Positions 1 through 6,554 of a stretch of 6,670 nt of DNA are shown piece by piece (positions within the stretch are counted from its first letter, which is position 1; every line of letters starts with the position of its first letter). Position numbers and translations under genes: made by a program. The DNA is taken from contig MFYT01000081.1 of assembly GCA_001789205.1 (NCBI GenBank), positions 1-6,670 on the forward strand, written 5' to 3'. The notes under the pieces are model-generated. The model was not told the DNA's origin, did no database searches, and worked only from the letters and a program-made list of their open reading frames with translations. The DNA is from Candidatus Raymondbacteria bacterium RIFOXYA2_FULL_49_16. GTDB lineage: Bacteria > Fibrobacterota > OXYB2-FULL-49-7 > XYB2-FULL-49-35.

Positions 1-656
1 CAGGTCAATCTGCGTTATGGCACAGATTCCGGCATCAACCTCTACACGCATCTTTCTGATCAGTACGCACCCTACCATATCAAGGCCATCAACTCCACTA
101 TTCGCGATGCAACGCATGTACTGGATGGCTTGCTGTATCACGAATCTGAGCTGCGGATTGAGGAACATTACACCGACACCCACGGTTTCACGGACCATGT
201 TTTCGCGTTGTGCCATGCACTTGGTTTCCGCTTTGCACCGCGTATCCGTGACCTTAAGGATAAGAACTTGTATGTCCCCGATAATCCGAAGGATTACCCA
301 GCGTTGTCGAACTTTCTTGGCGAAAAGATCAACCAGAAGATAATTCTGTCCCAATGGTCTGAATGGCTACGCCTTGCCACATCAATCAAGCAGGGCACGG
401 TAACAGCTTCTCTGATGTTGCGCAAGCTTGCAAGCTATCCGCGACAGAATGGTCTGGCGCTCGCTTTGCGTGAGATCGGGCGCATTGAACGGACTATTTT
501 CGCTCTGGATTGGTTGCTCGATCCCCGTCTGCGGCAACGGGTGACTGCTGGATCCACTGGAACCACATCAAATTAACCGGGGATTATACTTGGAAGCAGA
601 ACAGGATTGTCGAGAAAAGGGGGTTCCGGCCGTTATTGCCCATCCCAAGGGCTTAG
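1..656 (+). pseudogene. tnpA: Tn3-family transposase, C-terminal part, internally deleted and frameshifted
   Basis: This is the DDE transposase of a Tn3-family replicative transposon, open from the left edge. Frame 1 (1-552) reads through family hallmarks: [18 protein letters not shown], then [20 protein letters not shown] (fragment residues 56-75), [10 protein letters not shown], and [20 protein letters not shown] up to RQRVTAG at about 178-184. Family alignment makes D59 (nt 175-177) the second catalytic Asp. After RVTAG the family continues with GLNKGE and about 75 more residues. Here frame 1 instead runs into a short unrelated tail and stops at 574-576. The true C-terminus reappears in frame 3: [13 protein letters not shown] from 555, then GFRPLLPIPRA and a stop at 654-656. 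The cause is therefore an internal deletion, not a multiple of three, at about 549-555. The GLNKGE segment expected to carry the catalytic Glu is gone, so the product should be inactive. Family identity is near certain; the deletion size (75-80 codons) comes from remembered Tn3 C-termini. Confidence 0.93.
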
Positions 657-689
657 CGTACTTTAATTTCCCTTTCGCCAAACGACCCC
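652..689 (+). repeat. 38-bp terminal inverted repeat (IR) of the Tn3-family element
   Basis: The 38 bases begin CTTAGCGTAC and end ACGACCCC. Read inward from the host junction they start GGGGTCG and end GTACGCTAAG. This matches the length, both conserved ends and the AT-rich middle of the Tn21/Tn501 subgroup IR, which begins GGGGTCGTC and ends GCACGCTAAG. The central block differs from Tn21. The tnpA stop TAG at 654-656 overlaps its inner end. A 5-bp target duplication would be 690-694 (CTATA), but the partner copy is outside the window. Confidence 0.92.
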
Positions 690-690
690 C

Positions 691-1266
691 TATACGCCCT
701 TCATTGTCTTCAGCGGCAATACCATACGAAACAACGGAAGCTATCCGGTCTCAATCGGCGCCAATTACGTGGGCGGCCTGGGAGAAAGCAATGATTTTTC
801 CGGAAACACCCTATTGCCGGGGATACGGGTGCACAACGACGGGCAATCGTATGCCTACATACGCAACAACGCCACCTGGAAGAATTTCGGCGTTCCGTAT
901 ATTCTCACGGACGACCTCTATGTCGAAGGACCACTGTCACCCGTGCTGACAATCGCACCCGGCTGTTCGCTTCAATTTAACACCGGATTCGCTTTGTTAG
1001 TCGGCAATGGGTCGTCATCATCCTCAGGCGCACTCATCGCCGATGGTACAGCGGATTCCATAATCGTTTTCACCTCGTCCGCAGGATCACCCGCTCCTGG
1101 CGCATGGGACGGAGTAACCATCGGTCAATATGCATCGCAAACACAGAACCTGCTCGATTATTGCGTCATAGATTATGGCGTCAATGGACTTACGGTCAAC
1201 ACCAAACCCATCGCGGTCACCAACTGCATTCTCCGGAACAACAGCGGGTACGGCGTCAGCTGTTCC
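691..1266 (+). repeat. Beta-helix tandem unit A (576 bp, 192 residues)
   Basis: This is the first copy of a long tandem unit, paired with 1267-1842. Equivalent residues lie exactly 576 bp apart: Tyr at 691 and 1267, the FSGNT/FAGNT Phe at 709 and 1285, and the DFSGNT/NFSGNT Phe at 796 and 1372. By eye roughly half of the residues agree. One extra residue (LLPGIRVH against VPGIRVH) is balanced by other small indels. The alignment begins at the first full codon after the transposon IR. Confidence 0.85.
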
Positions 1267-1842
1267 TATACAGGTTTTACCGCCTTCGCGGGAAACACGG
1301 TCACAGACAACGCCAATTATCCCATGACCATCGGTGTGAACAACGTGGGGTCGCTGGGAGCGGATAACAACTTCTCCGGCAATACCGTGCCTGGCATCCG
1401 CGTACACGGCGACGGCCAGTCAACGGCTCGCATAACCACAAGCGCAACATGGCTCAACCACGGCACTCCGTATATAATGTTCTACGAGACACGCGTGGGC
1501 GCTGCTTCAAACATCACATTGACCATTGCCCCTGGCTGCTCGCTCAAATTCAACAGCGGCATAGGCCTGCAGGTGGGCAATGGCAGCACCGCAGCTGAAA
1601 ACGCCACGCTTGTGGCCGAGGGAACGGCAGATTCGCATATCGTCTTTACCAGCAGCTCCCAATCCCCTACGGCTGGCGCATGGGACGGCATTATTCTTGG
1701 GAACGATATAAACGATGGCGCGACTGTCATGGATTATTGTGTCGTTGAATACGGCGGCGCAAATGCTCAAGCCAACATCTACTGCACCAATTCATCGCCC
1801 ACCATTTCGAATTGCACTATAACGAACAGCAGTTATTATGGA
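1267..1842 (+). repeat. Beta-helix tandem unit B (576 bp, 192 residues)
   Basis: This is the second copy, starting YTGFTAFAGNT against YTPFIVFSGNT in unit A. The best-kept blocks are PGIRVH.DGQS, LTIAPGCSL.FN, VGNGS, EGTADS.IVFTSS, GAWDG and DYCVVEYGG. It diverges most at the N/S-rich coils near its end. After 1842 only about 28 codons remain, so a third unit is absent or reduced to a stub. Confidence 0.85.
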
Positions 1843-1932
1843 ATCAAGGCGCCAGCTCCGGGAAGCAATCCGATAATTAGCGCAATTACGTATTTGAACA
1901 ATGCGCGGGGTGATTTCCTGGGCCAGTAGCGG

Positions 1933-2487
1933 TCAGTCTTCTATGCCTTTGCGCGAGCCCACGCCCGCGTGGAAGTAGTGTTTGACTTCTTTCATTTCCG
2001 TGACAAGATCGGCCGCACCAATGAGCCTTTTTGAGGCCTTGCGGCCAGTCACTACAATCTCAACATACGCAGGCCTGTTTTTGATTATCTCAAGCAGCCG
2101 GACTTCGGAAAAAAGACCAAAATATACGGCAACCGCTGCCTCATCGAGAATGACCAGGTCATACGTGCCGGAGCCAATGGCCCGTTCAATGGTCTTGAGT
2201 CCCTTGCGGGCGCACCGGCAATCAACGGCCGATGGCTTTTTTACAATAAAAGAAGCGCCGCCAAACTGTTGCACAGCGATATTCTTGAGCTGCTTCAGCG
2301 CCGTGTGTTCGCTACTCGCCCTGCCCTTCAGAAACTGGGCGACAAGGACCCTCTTCCCTGCACCGCTTGCACGCAGGGCAAGCCCAAGAGCAGCGGTCGT
2401 TTTTCCCTTGCCATTGCCAGTATAGACATGCACATAGCCGATGCCACGGCCAGTCTCTCCTTGCCTCATGATGCTGGTTTTTTGCAT
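1933..2487 (-). CDS. cobO: Corrinoid adenosyltransferase (CobO/BtuR/CobA type)
   Basis: This enzyme transfers the 5'-deoxyadenosyl group of ATP to the cobalt of cob(I)alamin or cobyrinic acid diamide, a cytosolic step of B12 synthesis or salvage. The 184 residues fit the family (about 170-200). Visible motifs are VYTGNGKGKTTAALGLALR with the P-loop at 24-31, VLVAQFLKG (47-55), the Walker-B-like YDLVILDEA (109-117), VVTGRKA (145-151) and ADLVTEMKEVKHYFHAGV (159-176) near the C-terminus, where the family usually reads TEM...KHY...G..AR.GIE. Oddities: the Asn usually two residues after LDE is Ala (LDEAAVAV), and the Glu often seen before AADLVTEM is Gly157. ATG at 2487 is taken as start; ATG at 2469 (Met7) is equally possible, since neither has a clear Shine-Dalgarno and family homology begins only at about residue 15. 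No other B12 gene or cobalamin riboswitch is seen nearby, which suggests salvage or an orphan locus. The family call is firm; the cobO rather than btuR naming is convention. Confidence 0.93.
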   Translation of the reverse strand: MQKTSIMRQGETGRGIGYVHVYTGNGKGKTTAALGLALRASGAGKRVLVAQFLKGRASSEHTALKQLKNIAVQQFGGASFIVKKPSAVDCRCARKGLKTIERAIGSGTYDLVILDEAAVAVYFGLFSEVRLLEIIKNRPAYVEIVVTGRKASKRLIGAADLVTEMKEVKHYFHAGVGSRKGIED

Positions 2488-2508
2488 TTTAAACAGTAAA
2501 TATAATTA
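2488..2508. promoter_or_regulatory. 21-bp AT-rich divergent intergenic region
   Basis: Only 21 bp separate the divergent cobO-like and GH31 starts, and 18 of them are A or T. A perfect TATAAT lies at 2501-2506, just 2 bp before the GH31 ATG. That is too close for a normal -10 unless the real start is downstream. On the minus strand TATATT (2504-2499) could serve cobO with a leader of about 5 nt. There is no Shine-Dalgarno for either gene. At least one promoter must therefore overlap coding sequence or one mRNA must be leaderless. That something regulatory is here is inferred from the gene layout; which hexamer is used is unknown. Confidence 0.35.
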
Positions 2509-4815
2509 ATGAACCCTGAACGAAAAAGCTTTGGAAAAGTACACACCTGCGCCCATGGCGACACAGCGCTCGATCTGACGTTTGATAAAGGATGCGGCCG
2601 TTTCGAAGTATTGGGTCCCTGCATACTGCGTTTGCGCCTTACCCTGGCGAAAAAGCTGGGGCAGTATGGTTCTTACGCTATTGAAAAGGAAATTGTCCCG
2701 CTCCCATTCACTGCCGTAAAAACTAACGGCGGCCTTGCTATACATACTGGTTTCTTCTCCGCTCTCATCAACACAAGTCAATTCAGCGTCAGCATGGTTG
2801 GCGCTAAAAATAAAATCATAAGCGCGGGAAATCCCTTTACCTACGAAGGCAATCGGATTTTTGACACGCGCCTTGCGCGGCAACATGATGACTTTTTTGG
2901 CCTGGGCGAACGGATAACCCCTTTTGGCAGGCGCGGATACCGGTGCACCAACTGGAACACGGACAACGCGAATTACCACAACGAGACCAACGAACGCATG
3001 TATGTCTCCCTGCCCTTCATGCTTGTCAGCGGCAATGGCCTGCCTTGGGGTTACTTCCTTGATTCAAGCTACGAGACACATTTTGACCTTGGGTGCGCTG
3101 ACTGGGACCAGTGTGAGATATCAACCAAACGCGGCGAATTTACGCTGTACCTGATCGCGGGCAAAACCGCAAAAGACGTCCTCTCCGCCTACGCATCGCT
3201 GACCGGCGCCCATTCCATGCCCCCTCTCTGGGCGCTCGGGTATCACCAGTGCCGCTGGAGCTACATGTCCACTGACGAGGCAATGACCGTGGCCAAAAAC
3301 CTGCGGAAAAGACAAATCCCCTGCGACACCCTCTGGTATGATATTGACTATATGGATAATTTCCGAGTCTTTACTGTTGATAAAAAACGATTCAAGAATA
3401 TGAAACAGCACCTGGCTGCCACAAAAAAACTGGGCTTTCACTCAGTTGTCATTGTCGATCCCGGGGTCAAAATCGACGAACCAGGCGTATACAATGTGCT
3501 TGACAAGGGTACAACACATAACTATTTCCTGAAAACCCCCGGCCACAAGGACTATGTGGGAAAAGTGTGGCCTGGCGGGACCAAATTCCCCGATTTTTCC
3601 AATCCAGCGGTACGGACATGGTGGGCGGGCCTGCACAAGCGGTTGTACGACCTTGGAGTTGACGGGTTCTGGAACGACATGAACGAACCTGCTGACTTCA
3701 ACGCCAATGGCACAGTCCCTGAAGATCTGAAAATGTTTGATACAGGCCGTTGGTCAACCATGGACCGCATGCACAACGTGTACGCCACCTTTGAGGCAAA
3801 AGCCACCATTGAAGGCATGCTGAAGCTCAGGCCGGACAACAGGCCCTTTCTGCTCACCCGGGCGGGATTCGCGGGCATCCAGAAATATGCAGCCATCTGG
3901 TGCGGAGATAATACCTCCACCTGGGGACATCTTAAGGCCTCCATTCCGCAACTGTTGAACATGGGAATGTCGGGCATTGGCTTTGTTGGCGTTGACGTAG
4001 GCGGTTTCAGCGGCAATGCAAACCCCGAACTTCTTGCCCGATGGACCCAAGCCGGATGCCTCTATCCCTTTTTCAGGAACCACACGGCCGCGGGCACTAT
4101 CAACCAGGAGCCCTGGGCTTTTGGCGCTGAGGTAGAATCAATCTGCAGGCAAGCCATACGGCTGCGGTACCATCTTTTGCCCTATTTTTACCAACTCTTC
4201 CACAGCATGCACAAAAACGGCGTTCCGGTCATGCGTCCCATGTTTCTCGAATTCGAAAACGACCCGCATACGCACAATCTGGGCGAACAGTTCATGGTTG
4301 GCCCCTCCCTGCTTGCCGCCCCTGTTCTTGATCAGGGAAAGGTCCATGTCCCGGTCTATTTTCCCAAAGGAACCTGGTACGACTATGCCACAGGCGAACA
4401 CTATGCCGGAGGCGGTATACAGCTTGTCAAAGCGCCTCTCGAAAAGCTGCCGCTCTTTGTCCGCGCTTCCGCTGTTCTTCCGGTCATGCCGGTTGTCGAT
4501 GCAACCCGTTTCATGGACAAGACAACCCTTGGCCTCGAAGTCTTTGCGGGAACCGGGAATTTTACCTCATTGGTCCACGAAGATGACATGGAAACCAATG
4601 CTTATCTGACCCAGGGTACGCTTGTCCATGCGATTAGGCTCACCTCCAAGGGGCTTGACCTTGCATTGGATCCAAAAACAGCGTACACAAAAATATACGT
4701 CCGGGTCTTTCAACCGTCGCTGCACTCCAAAACCCTTTCCGGATTCAAAAAAAAGGGGTTGTGGTGTGAAAAAATATTTCCCGTTGCCAAAAACTTAACA
4801 ATAGCCCTGGCCTGA
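2509..4815 (+). CDS. Glycoside hydrolase family 31, alpha-glucosidase type
   Basis: This is a retaining alpha-glycosidase that likely releases glucose from alpha-glucosides or oligosaccharides. The 768 residues match bacterial GH31 enzymes. Domains: an N-terminal beta-sandwich (about 1-235) with FFGLGERITPFGRRG (129-143) and NTDNANYHNE; a catalytic (beta/alpha)8 barrel from PPLWALGYHQCRWSY (238-252); then C-terminal beta domains (from about 600). Active-site residues seen: WYDIDYMD (276-283), the nucleophile D390 in FWNDMNEP, the acid/base D467 in WCGDNTSTW, GVDVGGF (494-500) and FFRNHTA (521-527). The WNDMNEP form argues for alpha-glucosidase rather than YicI-type alpha-xylosidase, which has KTDFGE; exact substrate is not readable. 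No signal peptide is visible, so it is probably cytosolic and would act on imported oligosaccharides. ATG at 2509 gives the expected N-terminus but has no Shine-Dalgarno. An A8G4 run at 4747-4758 near the 3' end is a possible slippage site but the frame is intact. It likely forms an operon with the SulP gene 2 bp downstream. Confidence 0.95.
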   Translation: MNPERKSFGKVHTCAHGDTALDLTFDKGCGRFEVLGPCILRLRLTLAKKLGQYGSYAIEKEIVPLPFTAVKTNGGLAIHTGFFSALINTSQFSVSMVGAKNKIISAGNPFTYEGNRIFDTRLARQHDDFFGLGERITPFGRRGYRCTNWNTDNANYHNETNERMYVSLPFMLVSGNGLPWGYFLDSSYETHFDLGCADWDQCEISTKRGEFTLYLIAGKTAKDVLSAYASLTGAHSMPPLWALGYHQCRWSYMSTDEAMTVAKNLRKRQIPCDTLWYDIDYMDNFRVFTVDKKRFKNMKQHLAATKKLGFHSVVIVDPGVKIDEPGVYNVLDKGTTHNYFLKTPGHKDYVGKVWPGGTKFPDFSNPAVRTWWAGLHKRLYDLGVDGFWNDMNEPADFNANGTVPEDLKMFDTGRWSTMDRMHNVYATFEAKATIEGMLKLRPDNRPFLLTRAGFAGIQKYAAIWCGDNTSTWGHLKASIPQLLNMGMSGIGFVGVDVGGFSGNANPELLARWTQAGCLYPFFRNHTAAGTINQEPWAFGAEVESICRQAIRLRYHLLPYFYQLFHSMHKNGVPVMRPMFLEFENDPHTHNLGEQFMVGPSLLAAPVLDQGKVHVPVYFPKGTWYDYATGEHYAGGGIQLVKAPLEKLPLFVRASAVLPVMPVVDATRFMDKTTLGLEVFAGTGNFTSLVHEDDMETNAYLTQGTLVHAIRLTSKGLDLALDPKTAYTKIYVRVFQPSLHSKTLSGFKKKGLWCEKIFPVAKNLTIALA

Positions 4816-4817
4816 CC

Positions 4818-6488
4818 ATGCGCATGCCATCATACTCCCTGGAGTATTTCAGAAACGACCTCTCCGCGGCACTCACCAACGCCATTGTCGCCCTTCCCCA
4901 GTCCATGGCCTATGCGCTCATTGCCGGAATTGATCCGGTCTATGGCTTGTACACGGCAATCGTATCAGCCATAGTGGGTTCGCTCTTTGGCAGTTCAAAT
5001 CATCTGATCACCGGCCCGACCAATGCGTCAGCGCTTCTGATTGCCGGGACCATGAGGAACCATTTCGGCGAAATTGACTTTTACAACACCCTTTTCCTCC
5101 TCACCTTTCTGGTAGGCGTCATACGCTTTTCCCTCGGTCTCTTCAAAGTAGGCAAGCTCATCAATTTTGTCTCCCGATCGGTCATTGTTGGTTTTGCCGC
5201 GGGCGCTGGAATAATCATTGGGTTGGGACAACTGAACGAGGTCATTGGCATTGCCCTGCCCCACGGCTATCACCCGCTGTACGAAAAAGTGTTCTTGACC
5301 CTGTCCTCCATCAGCGCATCCAATTGGTATGCGCTTGGGTTTGCAGGGCTGACGGTCGCGATCATCATTACGGCCAGAAAAATAAACAGGAATATTCCCG
5401 GGGCCCTCCTTGCCCTGGTTTGCTGCGGCGCCTTCACCGCTTGGTTCAACCTTGAGGAAAAAGGGGTCAGGCTCATAGGTGAAATCCCGGCCCACCTGCC
5501 CAAGTTTACTGTTCCTGAGTTTTCATTCGAAAAAATAACCGCGCTTTTCAGCAGCGCCTTTGCCATTGCCCTGATCGGCCTTGTTGAGGCGCTCTCAATC
5601 GCAAAATCCATATCCCTCAAATCAGGGCAAAAAATCAACGCAAACCGGGAATTCATGGGCCAGGGGCTTGCGAATATTGTGGGCTCTTTTTTCAGCTGTT
5701 TCGCGTCATCAGGCTCTTTTACCCGTTCAGCCATCAATTTTGAGTCCAACGCAAAAACCCGCATGGCCGGTATTATGGCAGGCATACTCGTTGCGGTCAT
5801 ACTTTGCTTTTTTGGCTCTGCAGCCCGTTTCATACCCAAAGCAAGCCTTGCTGGCGTCATTATCATGGTTGCCTATGGAATGGTGGACAAAGCTTCCATG
5901 CGCAAAATCGCTGTTTCTAACAGACACGACCTTACTGTCATGATACTCACCATTCTTGCCACAGTAAGCATGCCCGATCTGCGTTGGGCCATTCTCAGCG
6001 GGATCATTGTTTCTGTCATTGTGCATTTGTGGAACACAGGTGAAATCAGGATCAAATTGCTCAGGCAATCTTCCCAGGGTCATTTCAGGGAAACCGACAT
6101 TTCCGCTGCAAGCATTGAGAAATACGGCGCTGATGTACCGGTCATCCACATCGAAGGGGACCTCTATTTTGGTTCCGCGTCCGACCTTGAGGAAAAACTC
6201 AATGCGATTGCGGGCTCTTTTACATCAAAGGTGTTTATCCTCAGGCTCAAACGCGTGAATGTCGTGGACATCTCAGCCCTCGAAAAACTTGAGGATTTCA
6301 TTGCGCATTCCATCAAACGGAACAACCATATACTTCTGTGCGGCGTGTCCGCGAAAATGAAGCGGTTTATCGATAAAATTGGAATTACCGCAATGGTGGG
6401 CGAAGAAAATGTTTTTCCCGCTGAAAACGAAATATATGCCTCGTCAAGCAAAGCGTATCAAAAAGCACAATCACTTATAATTAAATAA
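4818..6488 (+). CDS. SulP (SLC26-type) inorganic anion transporter with STAS domain
   Basis: This inner-membrane transporter moves an anion; sulfate, bicarbonate and dicarboxylates are all known in the family and the sequence does not decide between them. It has 556 residues, normal length. Residues 14-45 (DLSAALTNAIVALPQSMAYA...GIDPVYGLY) are the classic first SulP helices. GPTNASALLI (66-75) and ASSGSFTRSAIN (297-307) are the half-helix regions that face each other at the substrate site, and E257 lies in the conserved GLVEALSIAKS. Hydrophobic segments continue to about 404. The STAS domain runs from VPVIHIEGDLYFGSA (440-454) through VVDISALEKLEDF (482-494), where D484 and S486 match the DxS position of SpoIIAA-like STAS proteins, to about 545. 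Starts at 4818 or 4824 are both possible; 4818 is chosen because it sits 2 bp after the GH31 stop and suits translational coupling. No Shine-Dalgarno is visible. Its pairing with a glycosidase is unusual and its metabolic link is unknown. Confidence 0.95.
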   Translation: MRMPSYSLEYFRNDLSAALTNAIVALPQSMAYALIAGIDPVYGLYTAIVSAIVGSLFGSSNHLITGPTNASALLIAGTMRNHFGEIDFYNTLFLLTFLVGVIRFSLGLFKVGKLINFVSRSVIVGFAAGAGIIIGLGQLNEVIGIALPHGYHPLYEKVFLTLSSISASNWYALGFAGLTVAIIITARKINRNIPGALLALVCCGAFTAWFNLEEKGVRLIGEIPAHLPKFTVPEFSFEKITALFSSAFAIALIGLVEALSIAKSISLKSGQKINANREFMGQGLANIVGSFFSCFASSGSFTRSAINFESNAKTRMAGIMAGILVAVILCFFGSAARFIPKASLAGVIIMVAYGMVDKASMRKIAVSNRHDLTVMILTILATVSMPDLRWAILSGIIVSVIVHLWNTGEIRIKLLRQSSQGHFRETDISAASIEKYGADVPVIHIEGDLYFGSASDLEEKLNAIAGSFTSKVFILRLKRVNVVDISALEKLEDFIAHSIKRNNHILLCGVSAKMKRFIDKIGITAMVGEENVFPAENEIYASSSKAYQKAQSLIIK

Positions 6489-6489
6489 G

Positions 6490-6517
6490 TTAAGATCATT
6501 ATTTAAGGTAATACAAT
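6490..6517 (+). promoter_or_regulatory. Weak sigma-70-like promoter candidate before the M20 gene
   Basis: In the 66-bp gap after the SulP stop, TTAAGA (6490-6495) and TACAAT (6512-6517) are separated by 16 bp. They match the -35 and -10 consensus at 4 and 5 of 6 positions. A start near 6524 would give a leader of about 30 nt containing the AGGAG at 6538-6542. AT-rich gaps give such matches by chance, and no terminator hairpin separates the genes, so read-through from the SulP gene is an equal possibility. Confidence 0.25.
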
Positions 6518-6537
6518 CGAGATAAACCCAGAATAAC

Positions 6538-6542
6538 AGGAG
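6538..6542 (+). promoter_or_regulatory. Shine-Dalgarno-like AGGAG for the M20 gene
   Basis: AGGAG ends 12 nt before the ATG at 6555, somewhat longer than the usual 5-9 nt. It is the only clear Shine-Dalgarno in the window. A GTG at 6542 is out of frame with the M20 reading frame, so ATG 6555 is the only start that fits. Confidence 0.5.
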
Positions 6543-6554
6543 TGAACAACACAC

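Larger units (their letters stand above)
1..689 (+). mobile_element. Right end of a Tn3-family (Tn21/Tn501-like) transposon
   Basis: This is the terminal part of a Tn3-family transposon. It consists of the tnpA 3' end followed directly by a 38-bp terminal inverted repeat ending in CCCC at 686-689, where the element meets host DNA. As in Tn21-type elements, the tnpA stop codon (654-656) lies inside the inner end of the repeat. The other end, the resolvase and any cargo genes lie beyond the left edge and cannot be judged. The transposase is internally deleted, so this copy cannot move on its own. It might still be mobilised in trans if the other end is intact. The element interrupts the beta-helix gene that starts at 690. 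Confidence 0.9.
690..1929 (+). pseudogene. Right-handed beta-helix repeat protein, 5'-truncated by the transposon
   Basis: This is the 3' remnant of a large extracellular-type repeat protein. The frame is open from a stop at 664-666 inside the transposon IR to the TAG at 1927-1929, and host-derived sequence starts at 690. It lacks a signal peptide and a credible start; the GTG at 769 lies mid-repeat with nothing to recommend it. It consists of two 192-residue units plus a short tail. Each unit holds FSGNT, PGIRVH.DGQS, LTIAPGCSL.FN, GTADS.IVFTSS, GAWDG, DYCV.(E/D)YG and a run of short N/T/S-rich coils (TNCILRNNSGYG, SNCTITNSSYYG). That pattern is typical of parallel beta-helices resembling the Pfam right-handed beta-helix families and found on secreted bacterial surface proteins. 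The fold is inferred from the pattern and the ligand is unknown. The tail (NPIISAITYLNNARGDF) looks like the start of a decayed third coil set. No sorting domain or anchor is seen at the C-terminus. The stop is 3 bp from the convergent cobO-like stop. It is probably non-functional as it stands, unless the lost 5' part survives beyond the transposon. Confidence 0.82.

Noticed and set aside
553-700. Possible in-frame fusion of the transposase to the beta-helix protein
   Set aside because: Stops intervene in both relevant frames: 574-576 and 664-666 in frame 1, and 654-656 in frame 3.
590-949. A 119-codon plus-strand frame spanning the transposon end and the start of the repeat gene
   Set aside because: It crosses the IR, matches neither TnpA nor the beta-helix repeat frame, and is low in recognisable structure; it is a shadow of the two real frames.
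769-1929. An intact beta-helix gene starting at GTG 769
   Set aside because: Repeat homology extends upstream to 691, the GTG lies inside a repeat motif (NYVGGLG), and there is no Shine-Dalgarno or signal peptide. The gene is truncated, not newly started.
2488-2508. Cobalamin riboswitch upstream of the adenosyltransferase
   Set aside because: The available leader is about 20 bp before the opposite gene begins, and no B12-box-like sequence is seen in it.
2506-2979. A 157-codon minus-strand frame antisense to the GH31 5' end
   Set aside because: It lies wholly opposite a strongly supported GH31 coding region and shows no recognisable motif.
5270-5866. A 198-codon minus-strand frame inside the SulP gene
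   Set aside because: It is antisense to conserved SulP helices and has no family features; it is an open frame created by SulP codon use.
6489-6554. A transcription terminator between SulP and the M20 gene
   Set aside because: No stable stem followed by a T run is visible in the 66 bp; the region is only AT-rich.
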